From NCBI GenBank assembly GCA_001275005.1, contig JWZX01003165.1, positions 1-39,502 of the forward strand: DNA of 39,502 nt, written 5' to 3'. Positions 30,353-39,502 of the stretch are shown piece after piece. How positions within the stretch are numbered: the first letter of the stretch is position 1; each line of letters begins with the position of its first letter. The position numbers were made by a program, and so were the translations under genes. The notes beneath the pieces were generated by a model that saw only the letters and a list, made by a program, of their open reading frames with translations, was not told the DNA's origin and made no database searches. The DNA comes from Chrysochromulina tobinii. Lineage: Eukaryota > Haptophyta > Prymnesiales > Chrysochromulinaceae.

Positions 30353-33300
30353 ATGGCGGACAAGGTGCAGCGCCTCCGCCAGTATGAGTACCGCGCCAAC
30401 TCCAACCTCGTGCTCACCTCGGAGACGGCGCGGGTGCGCAACGACGAGCCGTCGGGCGAGCCCACGTCGCTCAAGGAGCACCTCGAGGGCACGCGCTTCG
30501 GCGACCGCGTGTACCACTCGAAGCCGGACCTCGAGGGTGCGGGCAAGAAGCGACGCTCAGAGAAGGGCGTGATCGAAGTCAAGCGCTCAAAAAAGGACAC
30601 GGAGACGGTGCTTGGCCTCACCGATGACATCGACTCCTACCGGCCGCGCTCAAAGGAGACGCGCAGCGCGTACGAGGACCTGCTCTCGACGATCTCGCAG
30701 CAGCTGGGCGACCAGCCGCACGACATCCTGCGCGGCGCGGCCGACGAGGTGCTCGCGTGCCTCAAGAACGACTCGCTCACCGACCCAGAGCGCAAGGTCG
30801 AGGTGGAGAAGCTGATCAACCACCTGGGCTCCGAAGCCTTCGCATCACTCGTGCAGGTGGGCAAGCGCATCACCGACTACATGCAGTACGAGGGCATGGC
30901 GGGGAACGAGAAGCTCGACGACGAGCTCGGCGTTGCCGTCGTCTTCGACGGCGGCGATGACGACGACGACCCGTCGGCGAGGCGCGACGATGCCGACGAT
31001 CTGGTCGACGTTGATGTCTCCGATGACGATGCGGATGACGTGGGCGTCGATGCGGCGGCGCCTCGGCAGCTGGCGCGCGGCGACGAGGTGGCGGGCGCCG
31101 ACGGCGACGGCGACGAGCTGCCCATCGGCTCCATCGACGCCTACTGGCTGCAGCGTGAGTGCGGCAAGTACTTTGGCGATCCGTTGGTGGCGCAGCGCAC
31201 AGCCGTGGACGTTCTGACGACGTTGATGCTTCCGGACGAGCGTGAGTGTGAGAACCGGCTGGTACGTGGCTGGTGGTGGATGGCCTTGATGATGATGATG
31301 GCCTCGGAGTGCCTCTGACGGCCTCGTCGATGGCCTCGTTGATGGCCTCGTTGATGGCCTCGCTGATGGCTTCGTTGATGGCGTGCCTCCTCAGGTGGTG
31401 CTGCTCGACTACGACAAGTTCGAGTTCATCCGGCTGCTGCTCAAGCACCGCTGGAAGATTGGGTGCTGCACACGCCTCGCGCAAGCGCAGTCGGAGGCCG
31501 AGCGCGCGCGCCTGCTCGCCGAGTTCGACACACACGAGGCGACAGCCGCGGTCGTCCACGAGCTTGCGAGCGCGCGCACGCAGACCGAGGAGATATTCAC
31601 CCAGACGAAGCAGCTCGAGGCGCGTGTGCGCAAGGAGACCGCCGAGCTGTCGCGGATGCGCGCCCAGGCCGAGGGTGCCGGCGCCGCCGCCGCAGATCTC
31701 CTCGCAGCGATGCCCGAGCCCACCAAGGCGCGCGTCGGCACGACGGTGCTCGACCTGGACGCGCTCGCCTTCGAACAGGGAGGCCACCTGATGGCGAATA
31801 AAAAGTGCGCGCTGCCGGCGGGCTCGGTGCGCACCCAGCGCAAGGGGTACGAGGAGGTTCACATCCCCGCGCTCAAGCCGAAACCGTTCTTGGAGGGGGA
31901 GGCACTCGTGCCGATCGATTCGCTTCCCGAGTGGGCGCAGCCCGCGTTCGCGGGCATGCGCACGCTCAACCGGGTGCAGTCGCGCGTGTGCAAGTGCGCG
32001 CTGTACTCGGCCGAGAACATGCTCATCTGCGCGCCCACCGGCGCGGGCAAGACGAACGTCGCGATGCTCACCATGCTCCATGAGATTGGCATGCATCGCT
32101 CGCCGACGACGGGCGCCGTGCTGCTCGACGCGTTCAAGATCGTGTACGTGGCGCCCATGAAGGCCCTCGTGCAGGAGATGGTGACCAATTTTGGCAAGCG
32201 GCTCGAGGCGTTCGGGATCACGGTGCGCGAGCTCACCGGAGATCAGCAGCTGACGAAGCAGCAGATCGCCGAGACGCAGCTGATCATCACGACGCCCGAG
32301 AAGTGGGACATCATCACACGAAAGAGCGGCGACCGTACATACACGCAGCTGGTGCGCCTGATCATCATCGACGAAATCCACCTGCTCCACGACCACCGCG
32401 GGCCGGTGCTCGAGTCGATCGTCGCGCGCACGATCCGGCAGGTGGAGACGACGCAGGAGATGACGCGCGTCATCGGCCTCTCCGCCACCCTCCCAAATTA
32501 CGAGGATGTCGCGGCTTTCCTGCGCGTCGAGCCGAGCAAAGGGCTCTTCCACTTCGACAACTCGTACCGCCCCGTGCCGCTTCAGCAGCAGTATATTGGG
32601 ATCACCGAGAAGAAGGCCATCCGCCGATTCCAGCTCATGAACGAGATTGTGTACGTTGAGTGCCTCTGATGACCGCTGAGTGTGCCACTGATGACCGCTG
32701 AGTGTGCCACTCATGACCGCTGAGGAGCTCTGATTGCGCCCATCATCATGTTCAGGTACGAAAAGTGCCACGCCCAGGCCGGCAAGAACCAGGTGCTCGT
32801 CTTCGTGCACTCACGCAAGGAGTGCGCCAAGACAGCGAAGGCCATCCGCGATACCGCGCTGCAGCACGACACGCTCGTCGACTTTCTGCGCGAAGACTCC
32901 GCCTCGCGCGAGATCTTGCAGACCGAAGCCGAAGCGACCAAGAATCGCGAGCTGGCCGACCTGCTGCCGTATGGCTTCGCGATCCACCACGCGGGCATGA
33001 CGCGCGTCGATCGGACGTTGGTCGAAGACCTCTTTGCCGATGGGCACATCCAGGTGCTCGTCTCGGCGCCCTGAGTGCTCGTCTCGGCGCCCTGAGTGCT
33101 CGTCTCGGCGCCTTGAGTGCTCGTCTCGGCGCCCTGAGTGCTCGTCTCGGCGCCCTGAGTGCCCTCCCTCATCTGAAGGCCGAAACCGATGGCCTCCCTC
33201 ATCAGGTGCTCGTCTCGACGGCCACGCTCGCATGGGGAGTCAACCTGCCCGCGCACACGGTGATCATCAAGGGGACTCAGGTGTACGATCCCGAAAAAGG

Positions 33301-36300
33301 CAAGTGGACGGAGCTCTCGATGATGGACGTGATGCAGATGCTCGGGCGGGCGGGCCGGCCCGGCTTCATGGGACGTGCCGACGAGCACGGCGAGGGGATC
33401 ATCCTGACGCAGCACTCGGAGCTCCAGTACTACCTGTCGCTCCTCAATCAGCAGCTGCCCATCGAGTCGCAGTACGTGACGAAACTTGCCGACAATCTCA
33501 ACGCCGAGGTGGTGCTCGGCACGGTGCAGACGGCCGCCGAGGGCGTCGCGTGGCTTGGGTATACGTACCTCTTCGTGCGCATGCTGCGCAACCCTTCGCT
33601 CTACGGCGCGTCCGAAGCGGAGCGGGAGAGCGATCCGTTACTCGAGCAGCGGCGCATCGACCTCATCCACTCGGCCGCGACGCTGCTCGACAAGTGCGGG
33701 CTGCTGCGCTCTGATGGCCCTTGATGACCCTTGATGACCCTTGATGACCCTTGATGACCCTTGATGACCCTTGATGACCCTTGATGACCCTTGATGACCC
33801 TTGATTACGTCCGAGTGCCCCTCTCATCAGGTGCGGGCTGCTGCGCTACGAGCGCAAGAGCGGCCAGCTGCAGCCAACGGACCTGGGGCGCGTGGCGGCG
33901 TACTACTACGTGCCCCACAAGACGATCTCGGTGTACAATGAGTATCTCAAGCCGACACTGAGCGACATTGAGCTGCTCCGCCTCTTCGCGCTCTCGACCG
34001 ACTTTGCGAACATCACCGTGCGCGAGGAGGAGAAGCAGGAGCTTGCGCGCCTGATCGAGCGCGTGCCTGTACCGGTCAAAGAGCACGTGGACGAGCCCAC
34101 TGCGAAGACGAACATCCTTCTGCAGGCGTACATCTCGCAGCTCAAGCTCGAGGGCTTCTCCCTCCTCTCCGACATGGTGTACGTGACGCAGTCGGCTGCG
34201 CGCCTGATGCGCTGCCTGCACGAGATAGTGCTCAAGCGCGGATGGGCCTCCCTTGCGGATCGCGTGCTCAGCTTCTGCAAGATGATCGATCGGCGCATGT
34301 GGCTCGCGCAGACGCCGCTTCGCCAATTCAAGGGCATCCCGGAGGACATCATCAGGAAGATTGAGAAGAAAGACTTTCCGTGGGAGCGATTCTATGATCT
34401 CCAGCCGCAGGAGATCGGCGAGCTCGTGCGCTTTCCTAAAATGGGCAAGATGATCCACCGGTTCGTCCATCAGTTCCCGCGCCTCGAGCTGCAGGCGCAC
34501 GTGCAGCCCATCACGCGCACCGTGCTCCGTGTCGAGCTCACCCTCACCCCCGACTTCCAATTCGATCCCAAGGTCCACGGCCATGCAGAGGCCTTCCACG
34601 TGCTCGTGGAGGACGTCGATCAAGAGCACATCCTGCACACGGAGACCTTTTTATTAAAGGCCAAGTTTGCTGAGGACGATCACACTCTCTCGTTCACAGT
34701 TCCGATTGCCGACCCGCTGCCGCCTCAGTACTACATTCGGGTCGTCTCCGATAGGTGGCTTGGGTCCGAGACCACCTTGCCGGTCTCCTTCCGCCAGCTC
34801 ATCCTACCCGATAAGTTCCCGCCACACACGGAGCTGCTCGACCTGCAGCCGCTGCCCGTCTCGGCGCTCGAGAAGCAGTCGAGATTGTACGCCAACGCCT
34901 TCACGCACTTCAACCCGATCCAGACGCAGACCTTCTCAACGCTCTTCCACACCGACGAGAATTGCCTCGTCGGCGCACCGAGCGGCTCGGGCAAGACCGT
35001 GTGCGCCGAGTTCGCCATCCTGCACATGCTCATGACGAAACCCGATGGACGGTGCGTCTACCTCGCCCCCCTCGCCGCCATCGCGGAGGAGAGGCATGCG
35101 GACTGGACGAAGCGCTTCGGGGCGCTCGGCTGCACAGTCGAGATGCTCACGGGCGAGACGGCGATGGACCTCAAGCTGCTCGAGAAGGCCACGATCCTGA
35201 TCGCGACCCCGCAGCAATGGGACCATCTCTCGCGCCGCTGGAAGCAGCGCAAGAACGTGCAGACGGTCGCGCTGCTGCTGTGCGACGAGCTCCACCTCAT
35301 CGGGGGCGAGCCCGGGCCCGTGCTCGAGATTGTGATCTCGCGCATGCGCTACGTTTCGTCACAGACCGAGTCGGGGCTGCGCATCGTGGCGCTCGCGAGC
35401 TCCCTCGCGAGCGCCAAGGACCTCGGAGAGTGGCTCGGCTGCCCTTCAGCGGCGATCTTCAACTTCCATTCGAATGTGCGCCCAGTGCCCCTAGAGCTCC
35501 ACATCCACGGCCTCGACATCGCCCACGTGCCCTCGCGCCTGCTGGCCATGGGCAAGCCCGCGTACTATGCGATCGTCAACCACGCCCAGGAGCGCCCCGT
35601 GCTGCTCTTTGTACCCACCGCCAAGCAGACGCAGCTCACCGCCATCGACCTGCTCACCTACGCAACGGCCGAGGGCAAGCCGCGACGCTTCCTGCATGCC
35701 GAGCCGCAAGACATGGCGCCCTTCGTGGCCAAGATCAAGGACGCGGCGCTCTCTCACACGCTCGGGTACGGCCTTGGCTTCTTACACGAGGGTCTCTCTC
35801 ACGACGAGATCGCGGCTGTGAAAGCACTCTACGCTACCGGGGCGGTCCAGGTGCTCGTGGTCGTCTACACCCTTTGCTGGTCGCTCTCGCTGCCGGCGCA
35901 CCTCACGATCATCATGGACACTCAGCACTTCGACGGCGCAGAGCACCGGTACGTGGACTACCCCATCACCTCCATTCTGCAGATGATGGGGCGCGCGTGC
36001 CGGCCGTTAGTGGACGACGTGGGCCGCTGCGTGCTGCTCTGCCACGCGTCCAAGAAAGCGTTCTATCGCAAGTTCTTGTACGAGCCTCTGCCGGTCGAGT
36101 CGCACCTCGATCACTACCTCGCGAACCACTTGTGCGCCGAGACGGTCACCAAGACGATCGAGTCGAAGCAGGACGCGGTCGATTACCTCACGTGGACTTT
36201 CATGTACCGACGACTCACGCAGAATCCCAATTACTACAATCTTCAAGGGACGAGTCACCGCCACCTGTCCGACCACCTGTCCGAGCTCGTCGAGACGACG

Positions 36301-37473
36301 CTGAGCGATCTCGAGCAAGCTCGCTGCATCTCGATCGAGGAGGGCATGGAGGTGACGCCGCTCAACCTGGGCATGATCGCGAGCTACTATTACATCAACT
36401 ACACGACTGTCGAGCTCTTCGCTTCGTCGCTGACGGCGACCACCAAGCTGCGAGGTCTGCTCGAGATTGTGGCAAGCGCCTCCGAGTTTGAGCTGCTGCC
36501 TGTCCGATTGCGCGAGGACGACACGCTCGCGGCCCTCGCCGCGCACTGCCCGCACAAGCTCGAGAGCCCGCGCTTCTCGGACCCACACACCAAGGTGAAC
36601 GTGCTGCTCCAGTGCCATTTTGGGCGTCGCGATCTGCCGCCGGAGCTCACGGCTGACCTGCACGGCACGCTCGAGAAGGTGACGAAACTGCTCCAGGCGA
36701 TCGTGGACGTGCTTTCGTCCTCGGGGTGGCTCGCGCCCGCCCTTGCCGCCATGGAGCTCTGCCAGATGTGCGTCCAAGCGCTCTGGGATCGCGACCCCGT
36801 CCTCTTGCAGCTGCCGCACGTGACGCGCGAGATCGCGATGCGGGCCAAGGCGGCGGGCATCGAGACGGTCTTCGACCTGATGGAGATGGACGATGATGAG
36901 CGCGTCGAGCTGCTGGCCATGCCGCCCGCGCACCTCGCCGACGTGGCGCGCGTGTGCAACCGGTACCCGTCTGTCGAGCTCGCCTTCGAGGTCGAGGACA
37001 CTGAGGACGTCTCCGCAGGCGACACAGTCACCGTGCTCATCTCTCTCGAGCGCGAGGCTGAGGAGCAGCAGGGCGTGCCTGCAGTGCATGCGCCGCACTA
37101 CCCTAAGGCGCGCTGATTGCCTGTGATTGCACTGGGTTTGCCTGTGATTGCCTGTGATCACCTGTGATTGCCTGTGATTGCACACGTGATGACCTCTGAT
37201 GGCCTCCATCATCAGGTCAAGGAGGAGGGCTGGTGGCTCGTCGTGGGCAACACAAAGGCCAACACGCTGCTGTGCATCAAGCGGATCTCGCTGCAGCTCA
37301 AGGCCAAGGTGAAGCTCGAGTTCGTGGCGCCCGAGGCGGGCGAGTATGTGTATACGCTCTACCTGATGAGCGACTCATACCTGGGCTGCGACCAGGAGTA
37401 CGAGCTGCCTCTCCAGGTGGCCGAGGCCAAGGATGCGGACGACGACGAGGACGAGGATGACGAGGACGCCTGA
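30353..37473 (+). CDS. BRR2: Brr2/SNRNP200, U5 snRNP RNA helicase
   Basis: Ski2-like helicase that unwinds U4/U6 during spliceosome activation. Exons 30353-31261, 31395-32650, 32756-33053, 33206-33693, 33831-37107 and 37216-37473 sum to 6,486 bp, 2,161 residues, the usual full length. The start is fixed by the conserved N-terminus ([12 protein letters not shown] follows within 20 residues of MADK). Order: N-terminal region with a PWI-like part and acidic linker (to about 290); first cassette with APTGAGKT (about 515), DEIH (about 628), [10 protein letters not shown] and MLGRAGRP; Sec63 domain; second cassette with GAPSGSGKT (about 1365) and DELH (about 1467); second Sec63 domain; acidic C-terminus. 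The first cassette has all catalytic motifs. The second is diverged (ASSL in motif III), as in the family, where it is regulatory. All six exons join in frame with conserved sequence on both sides. Four of its five introns carry repeats of the family described in the findings. Confidence 0.96.
31262..31394 (+). other. Brr2 intron 1
   Basis: CTG|GTACGT...CCTCAG|GTGGTG, phase 0, 133 bp, joining ECENRLV to [10 protein letters not shown]. Contains six 12-bp units of the GATGGCCTCGTT type (about 31316-31387). An upstream GTGAGT at 31242 is a better donor but would delete conserved residues ECENRL. Confidence 0.85.
32651..32755 (+). other. Brr2 intron 2, flanked by a short direct repeat
   Basis: ATTGT|GTACGT...TGTTCAG|GTACGA, phase 2, 105 bp, joining MNEIV to [12 protein letters not shown]. 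The intron starts GTACGTTGAGTGCC and exon 3 starts GTACGAAAAGTGCC (11 of 14). The body is two and a half 22-bp units starting TGATGACCGCTGAGTG (32667, 32689, 32711). Confidence 0.9.
33054..33205 (+). other. Brr2 intron 3, built of 21-bp units copied from exon 4
   Basis: CAG|GTGCTC...CTCATCAG|GTGCTC, phase 0, 152 bp, joining ADGHIQ to [11 protein letters not shown]. Five 21-bp units (33054, 33075, 33096, 33117, 33138) each begin with GTGCTCGTCTCG, the first 12 bases of exon 4, and end with an in-frame TGA. The intron ends GATGGCCTCCCTCATCAG. Confidence 0.92.
33694..33830 (+). other. Brr2 intron 4, flanked by a 17-bp perfect repeat and carrying the 10-bp minisatellite
   Basis: GACAA|GTGCGG...TCATCAG|GTGCGG, phase 2, 137 bp, joining LLDK to [11 protein letters not shown]. 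The first 17 bases of the intron, GTGCGGGCTGCTGCGCT (33694-33710), equal the first 17 of exon 5 (33831-33847). Confidence 0.93.
33711..33815 (+). repeat. 10-bp intronic minisatellite, copy B
   Basis: One CTGATGGCCC unit, eight perfect TTGATGACCC units, then TTGATTACGTCCGAG. Same architecture and ends as 7065-7159 in a different gene. Confidence 0.95.
37108..37215 (+). other. Brr2 intron 5, probable GC-AG intron
   Basis: AAG|GCGCGC...CATCATCAG|GTCAAG, phase 0, 108 bp. The exon frame hits a stop at 37114-37116. The GC donor gives [14 protein letters not shown], which keeps exact spacing to the conserved EEGWW segment of Brr2. The nearest upstream GT (at GCA|GTGCAT) would remove ten residues. 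The body holds at least five CCTGTGATTG-type 10-bp units. Confidence 0.75.
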
Positions 37474-37821
37474 TGAGTGAGTAAGAGAGTGCGCGAGATG
37501 ACGATCTACCCTTGGCACCACAATCCGCACTCTCCGTGGTGGTGAGACCGTTGGTCAGACGCGCAAAGCCGAATAATTAAGGCATTTCATCATGGTTGCG
37601 CCTGTCATTGAACATGTCTCTCATTGACACGCACACGCACGTGTCGCCGGCAGCCGCCCGGCGCGGCAGTATAGTTGCGATGTGTACGGATGAGGTGAGC
37701 GGGCACGTATTCATACCGGTATGAATAGGTCGCTGCGTATGGCGTATGTTGCATCCGCTCACTTGTACTTCACGGCTGATTCACGCGGTCCGCACGAACT
37801 CGGGCCCGTGCCCCCGAATAT
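37474..37821. other. Convergent intergenic region with a 20-bp palindrome
   Basis: 348 bp between the 3' ends of Brr2 (plus) and the glycosyltransferase (minus). No gene seen. Apart from the palindrome at 37708-37727, it has only short pyrimidine and CA-type simple sequence. Confidence 0.45.
37708..37727. repeat. 20-bp perfect palindrome TATTCATACCGGTATGAATA
   Basis: Perfectly self-complementary with TACCGGTA at its centre, the same core as the palindrome at 11223-11240. It lies between two convergent genes, so a promoter role is not obvious. Confidence 0.7.
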
Positions 37822-39222
37822 CTACAACTTGAGATTGGGAAACGTTTGATAGCGCTGGTGATGCTCTTCGCAAGTTTTGCGCGCCGCAATTGAGCCGGTG
37901 GCGGTGCAGGAGGTGAGCAACTCGTATAGGTTGACCGTGACACGCTCGGCTGAGTACCTTCGCACTAGACGTTGCGCGTAACGTTGCATCTGCGCGCGCC
38001 GTGTGGAGTTTGCTCGTAGGTGCTCGATGGCGTCCACGTAGCGATCGATCATCGTGTCGTCGTACAGCTGCGGGACGTGCAGTGGCTTATATGCTGACTG
38101 CGCTTTTGCCGGGATGCCACCTGGCGGGGTCACCCACATGACAGCCTCGCCAAACACCGAGGGCAGCGCGGCAATCGGTGGGGCGAGCACAAGCACGCCT
38201 GCAACCAACGCCTCCGCAACCGCGTTCGCAAAGGTGTCGTAGTGCACAATTCCGCGGACACTCGCAAGGCCATACACAAAGAAGGAGGAGCCGAGTAGCT
38301 CTCGCAGCAATGCCTCCTTGCTAAAGTGCGTCACCAACACGTCAAGCCCTTGACCAGCTGCAGAACGGATTCCGTCCCTCTCCGCAATTGAACCACGGTT
38401 GTCTTTGGCATATTGAGCCCACGTCGCGCGCGCCACAATGCTCTCTCTCTCTCTCTCTCTCTCTGTCGAGGTATGCATACGGGACGCGTTGACCATGCCA
38501 CCATATCTGTCACGCACCCGCGCATAGACTCGAGCAGCAACCGCACCACCTCGCTCATAGCACGCGGGGAAGACAAAGCCGAGGGGATTGCGGGGGATGT
38601 GCGAGGACGAGCTTATGCGATCCACGGCCTCGGTGTCGACCGGATTGCGCCACTGCAGGTGCCTTACCCACTGCGAAAGCTGCATCCATGTCGGTGCGTA
38701 CCGTGGGAAGAGAGACTGGCCCCACGGGCTAAGATGGGCAAAGACGAGTTCATAGGACGGGTGTACGGCACGCTGGGCTTCACTGTACGTCTTCAGCCTC
38801 TTCGCATCGTTTAGATCGACGTCTTGCATCTCCATCAAGATGCAGAGCCGCTGGGTGACGACTTCGGTAAAAAACCGTGCGACTGAAAGGGCAGTGGACA
38901 CGATCGTCACATTGAATGTTAAGGCCTTCAACCGGGTTTGCGCCTCATCCAGTGGCACATAGTGAACACCATTTGCAGCAGCCATGGAGCTCGGCTTCGT
39001 GACCTGACCCACAAGATACGTTTCCCAGCCCGATGCTGCAAAACGCTCTGCCATTGCAAGCAGTGCTGTATGTGTACCGGAAATGCCGACACCACTTTTA
39101 GGATTTGCTATGATCTCTGAATTCCAAGTGACCAAAATATCTGGTATGCTTGGAGTCTCAACAAGGACGCGATTCCTTGGGCGAACCCCTAGCATGGCGA
39201 GCGCTAGCGTTGCCACCAGCAT
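37822..39222 (-). CDS. GT-B fold glycosyltransferase (group 1/GT4-like)
   Basis: 466 residues from the ATG at 39222, which starts a hydrophobic N-terminus (MLVATLALAMLGV), probably a signal anchor placing it in the Golgi/ER lumen. The frame is open to 39330 but without an ATG before this one. The N-terminal Rossmann half has GVGISGTHTALLAMAERFAASGWETYLVG, the pattern of a GT-B acceptor domain start (GT4-type). The C-terminal half has HYDTFANAVAEALVAGVLVL and PSVFGEAVMWV, the nucleotide-sugar-side E-x7-E region of group 1 transferases. A CT microsatellite within the gene encodes an ERERERE run. Donor and acceptor sugars are unknown. Confidence 0.72.
   Translation of the reverse strand: MLVATLALAMLGVRPRNRVLVETPSIPDILVTWNSEIIANPKSGVGISGTHTALLAMAERFAASGWETYLVGQVTKPSSMAAANGVHYVPLDEAQTRLKALTFNVTIVSTALSVARFFTEVVTQRLCILMEMQDVDLNDAKRLKTYSEAQRAVHPSYELVFAHLSPWGQSLFPRYAPTWMQLSQWVRHLQWRNPVDTEAVDRISSSSHIPRNPLGFVFPACYERGGAVAARVYARVRDRYGGMVNASRMHTSTERERERESIVARATWAQYAKDNRGSIAERDGIRSAAGQGLDVLVTHFSKEALLRELLGSSFFVYGLASVRGIVHYDTFANAVAEALVAGVLVLAPPIAALPSVFGEAVMWVTPPGGIPAKAQSAYKPLHVPQLYDDTMIDRYVDAIEHLRANSTRRAQMQRYAQRLVRRYSAERVTVNLYELLTSCTATGSIAARKTCEEHHQRYQTFPNLKL
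38441..38464. repeat. (CT)12 microsatellite inside a coding region
   Basis: Twelve CT dinucleotides on the plus strand encode alternating Glu-Arg in the minus-strand glycosyltransferase. Dinucleotide slippage here would shift the frame. Confidence 0.95.
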
Positions 39223-39502
39223 GCCCTCGAGCTCCTGAACACGGATGCGAGGATGGGCGCCACTTGGCACGTGCGCGGAAAAACTCCAGTGTATCGGATA
39301 CAGGGCAGAACAACAGCACGAAAAAACCAACGGAAAAAGACAATTATTAGTCTTTTATGGGGGCAGTGGGAATAAAGTTACTGTTAACAGTTCACTTTAT
39401 TCCCACTGCACCCCAGGGTGACGGGGGGTTTCCTATACAAATTGGGGGGGGTTTCCTATACAATACGTATCCTGATGTATCCTGCATGTATCCTGCATGT
39501 AT
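39223..39502. other. Upstream region of the glycosyltransferase, repeat-rich
   Basis: 280 bp to the window end: likely promoter of the minus-strand glycosyltransferase. It holds the nested inverted repeat at 39363-39409, a doubled GGGGGGTTTCCTATACAA (39423-39440 and 39446-39463), and a GTATCCTGCAT-type run to the edge. Confidence 0.5.
39363..39409. repeat. 16-bp inverted repeat around a 12-bp palindrome
   Basis: Arms GCAGTGGGAATAAAGT (39363-39378) and its exact reverse complement (39394-39409) enclose ACTGTTAACAGT (39380-39391), itself a palindrome. G-run and C-run flanks extend the pairing with one bulge. It could be a MITE-like fragment or a hairpin. Confidence 0.85.

Noticed and set aside
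1-39502. Prokaryotic operon, CRISPR array, phage or plasmid origin
   Set aside because: No such signature. Introns, dynein and Brr2 place the window in a eukaryotic nuclear genome.

Overview
The window is a gene-dense piece of a nuclear genome from a flagellated, GC-rich unicellular eukaryote, most likely an alga (haptophyte-like is my best guess; the sequence alone does not fix the lineage). The evidence is spliceosomal introns, an axonemal dynein heavy chain, the spliceosomal helicase Brr2, secreted or membrane proteins with signal peptides, strong GC bias and many coding minisatellites. I see no prokaryotic operon, rRNA, tRNA, CRISPR or complete transposon.

Layout: 493-4056 (-) secreted, extremely repetitive protein with ShKT-like cysteine modules; 4440-5402 (-) type I membrane protein; 5631-7847 (+) STI1/TPR protein fused to an Aha1-like domain (3 exons), probably an Hsp90 co-chaperone; 7975-8376 a five-unit 77-bp satellite; 9113-11144 (-) membrane-anchored papain-like (C1) peptidase (3 exons); 11688-13591 (+) methyltransferase fused to a 2OG-Fe(II)/prolyl-4-hydroxylase domain (2 exons); 13791-25914 (-) single-headed inner-arm axonemal dynein heavy chain, about 4,008 residues, 2 exons; 26305-27872 (-) DNase II with a cysteine-rich tail duplicated in tandem; 28389-30150 (+) DUF3431 plus nucleotide-diphospho-sugar transferase fusion; 30353-37473 (+) complete Brr2/SNRNP200 in 6 exons; 37822-39222 (-) GT-B glycosyltransferase. 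Genes alternate strand freely with 0.1-1.3 kb spacers. The genes do not form one pathway.

The most interesting signal is in the introns. In at least five of the 11 introns I can place, the intron begins with a 14-27 bp copy of the first bases of the exon that follows it. The donor GT therefore lies in copy 1 and the acceptor AG directly precedes copy 2, as expected if an element inserted with a target-site duplication and became an intron. The bodies are short tandem repeats built on a TGATGRCC-type core. Several share a 3' end close to GATGGCCTCCCTCATCAG. Two introns in unrelated genes 26 kb apart (co-chaperone intron 1, Brr2 intron 4) carry the same 10-bp minisatellite with the same terminal sequence TTGATTACGTCCGAG. 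This looks like an introner-type intron-generating family, with Brr2, itself a core splicing factor, as the densest host gene here.

Four otherwise intact reading frames (two breaks in dynein, one each in the DUF3431 gene and the DNase II tail) need small length corrections, three of them at homopolymers. I read these mainly as sequence overcalls, not as pseudogenes. All splice sites are inferred from reading frame and protein family knowledge; no transcript data were available.
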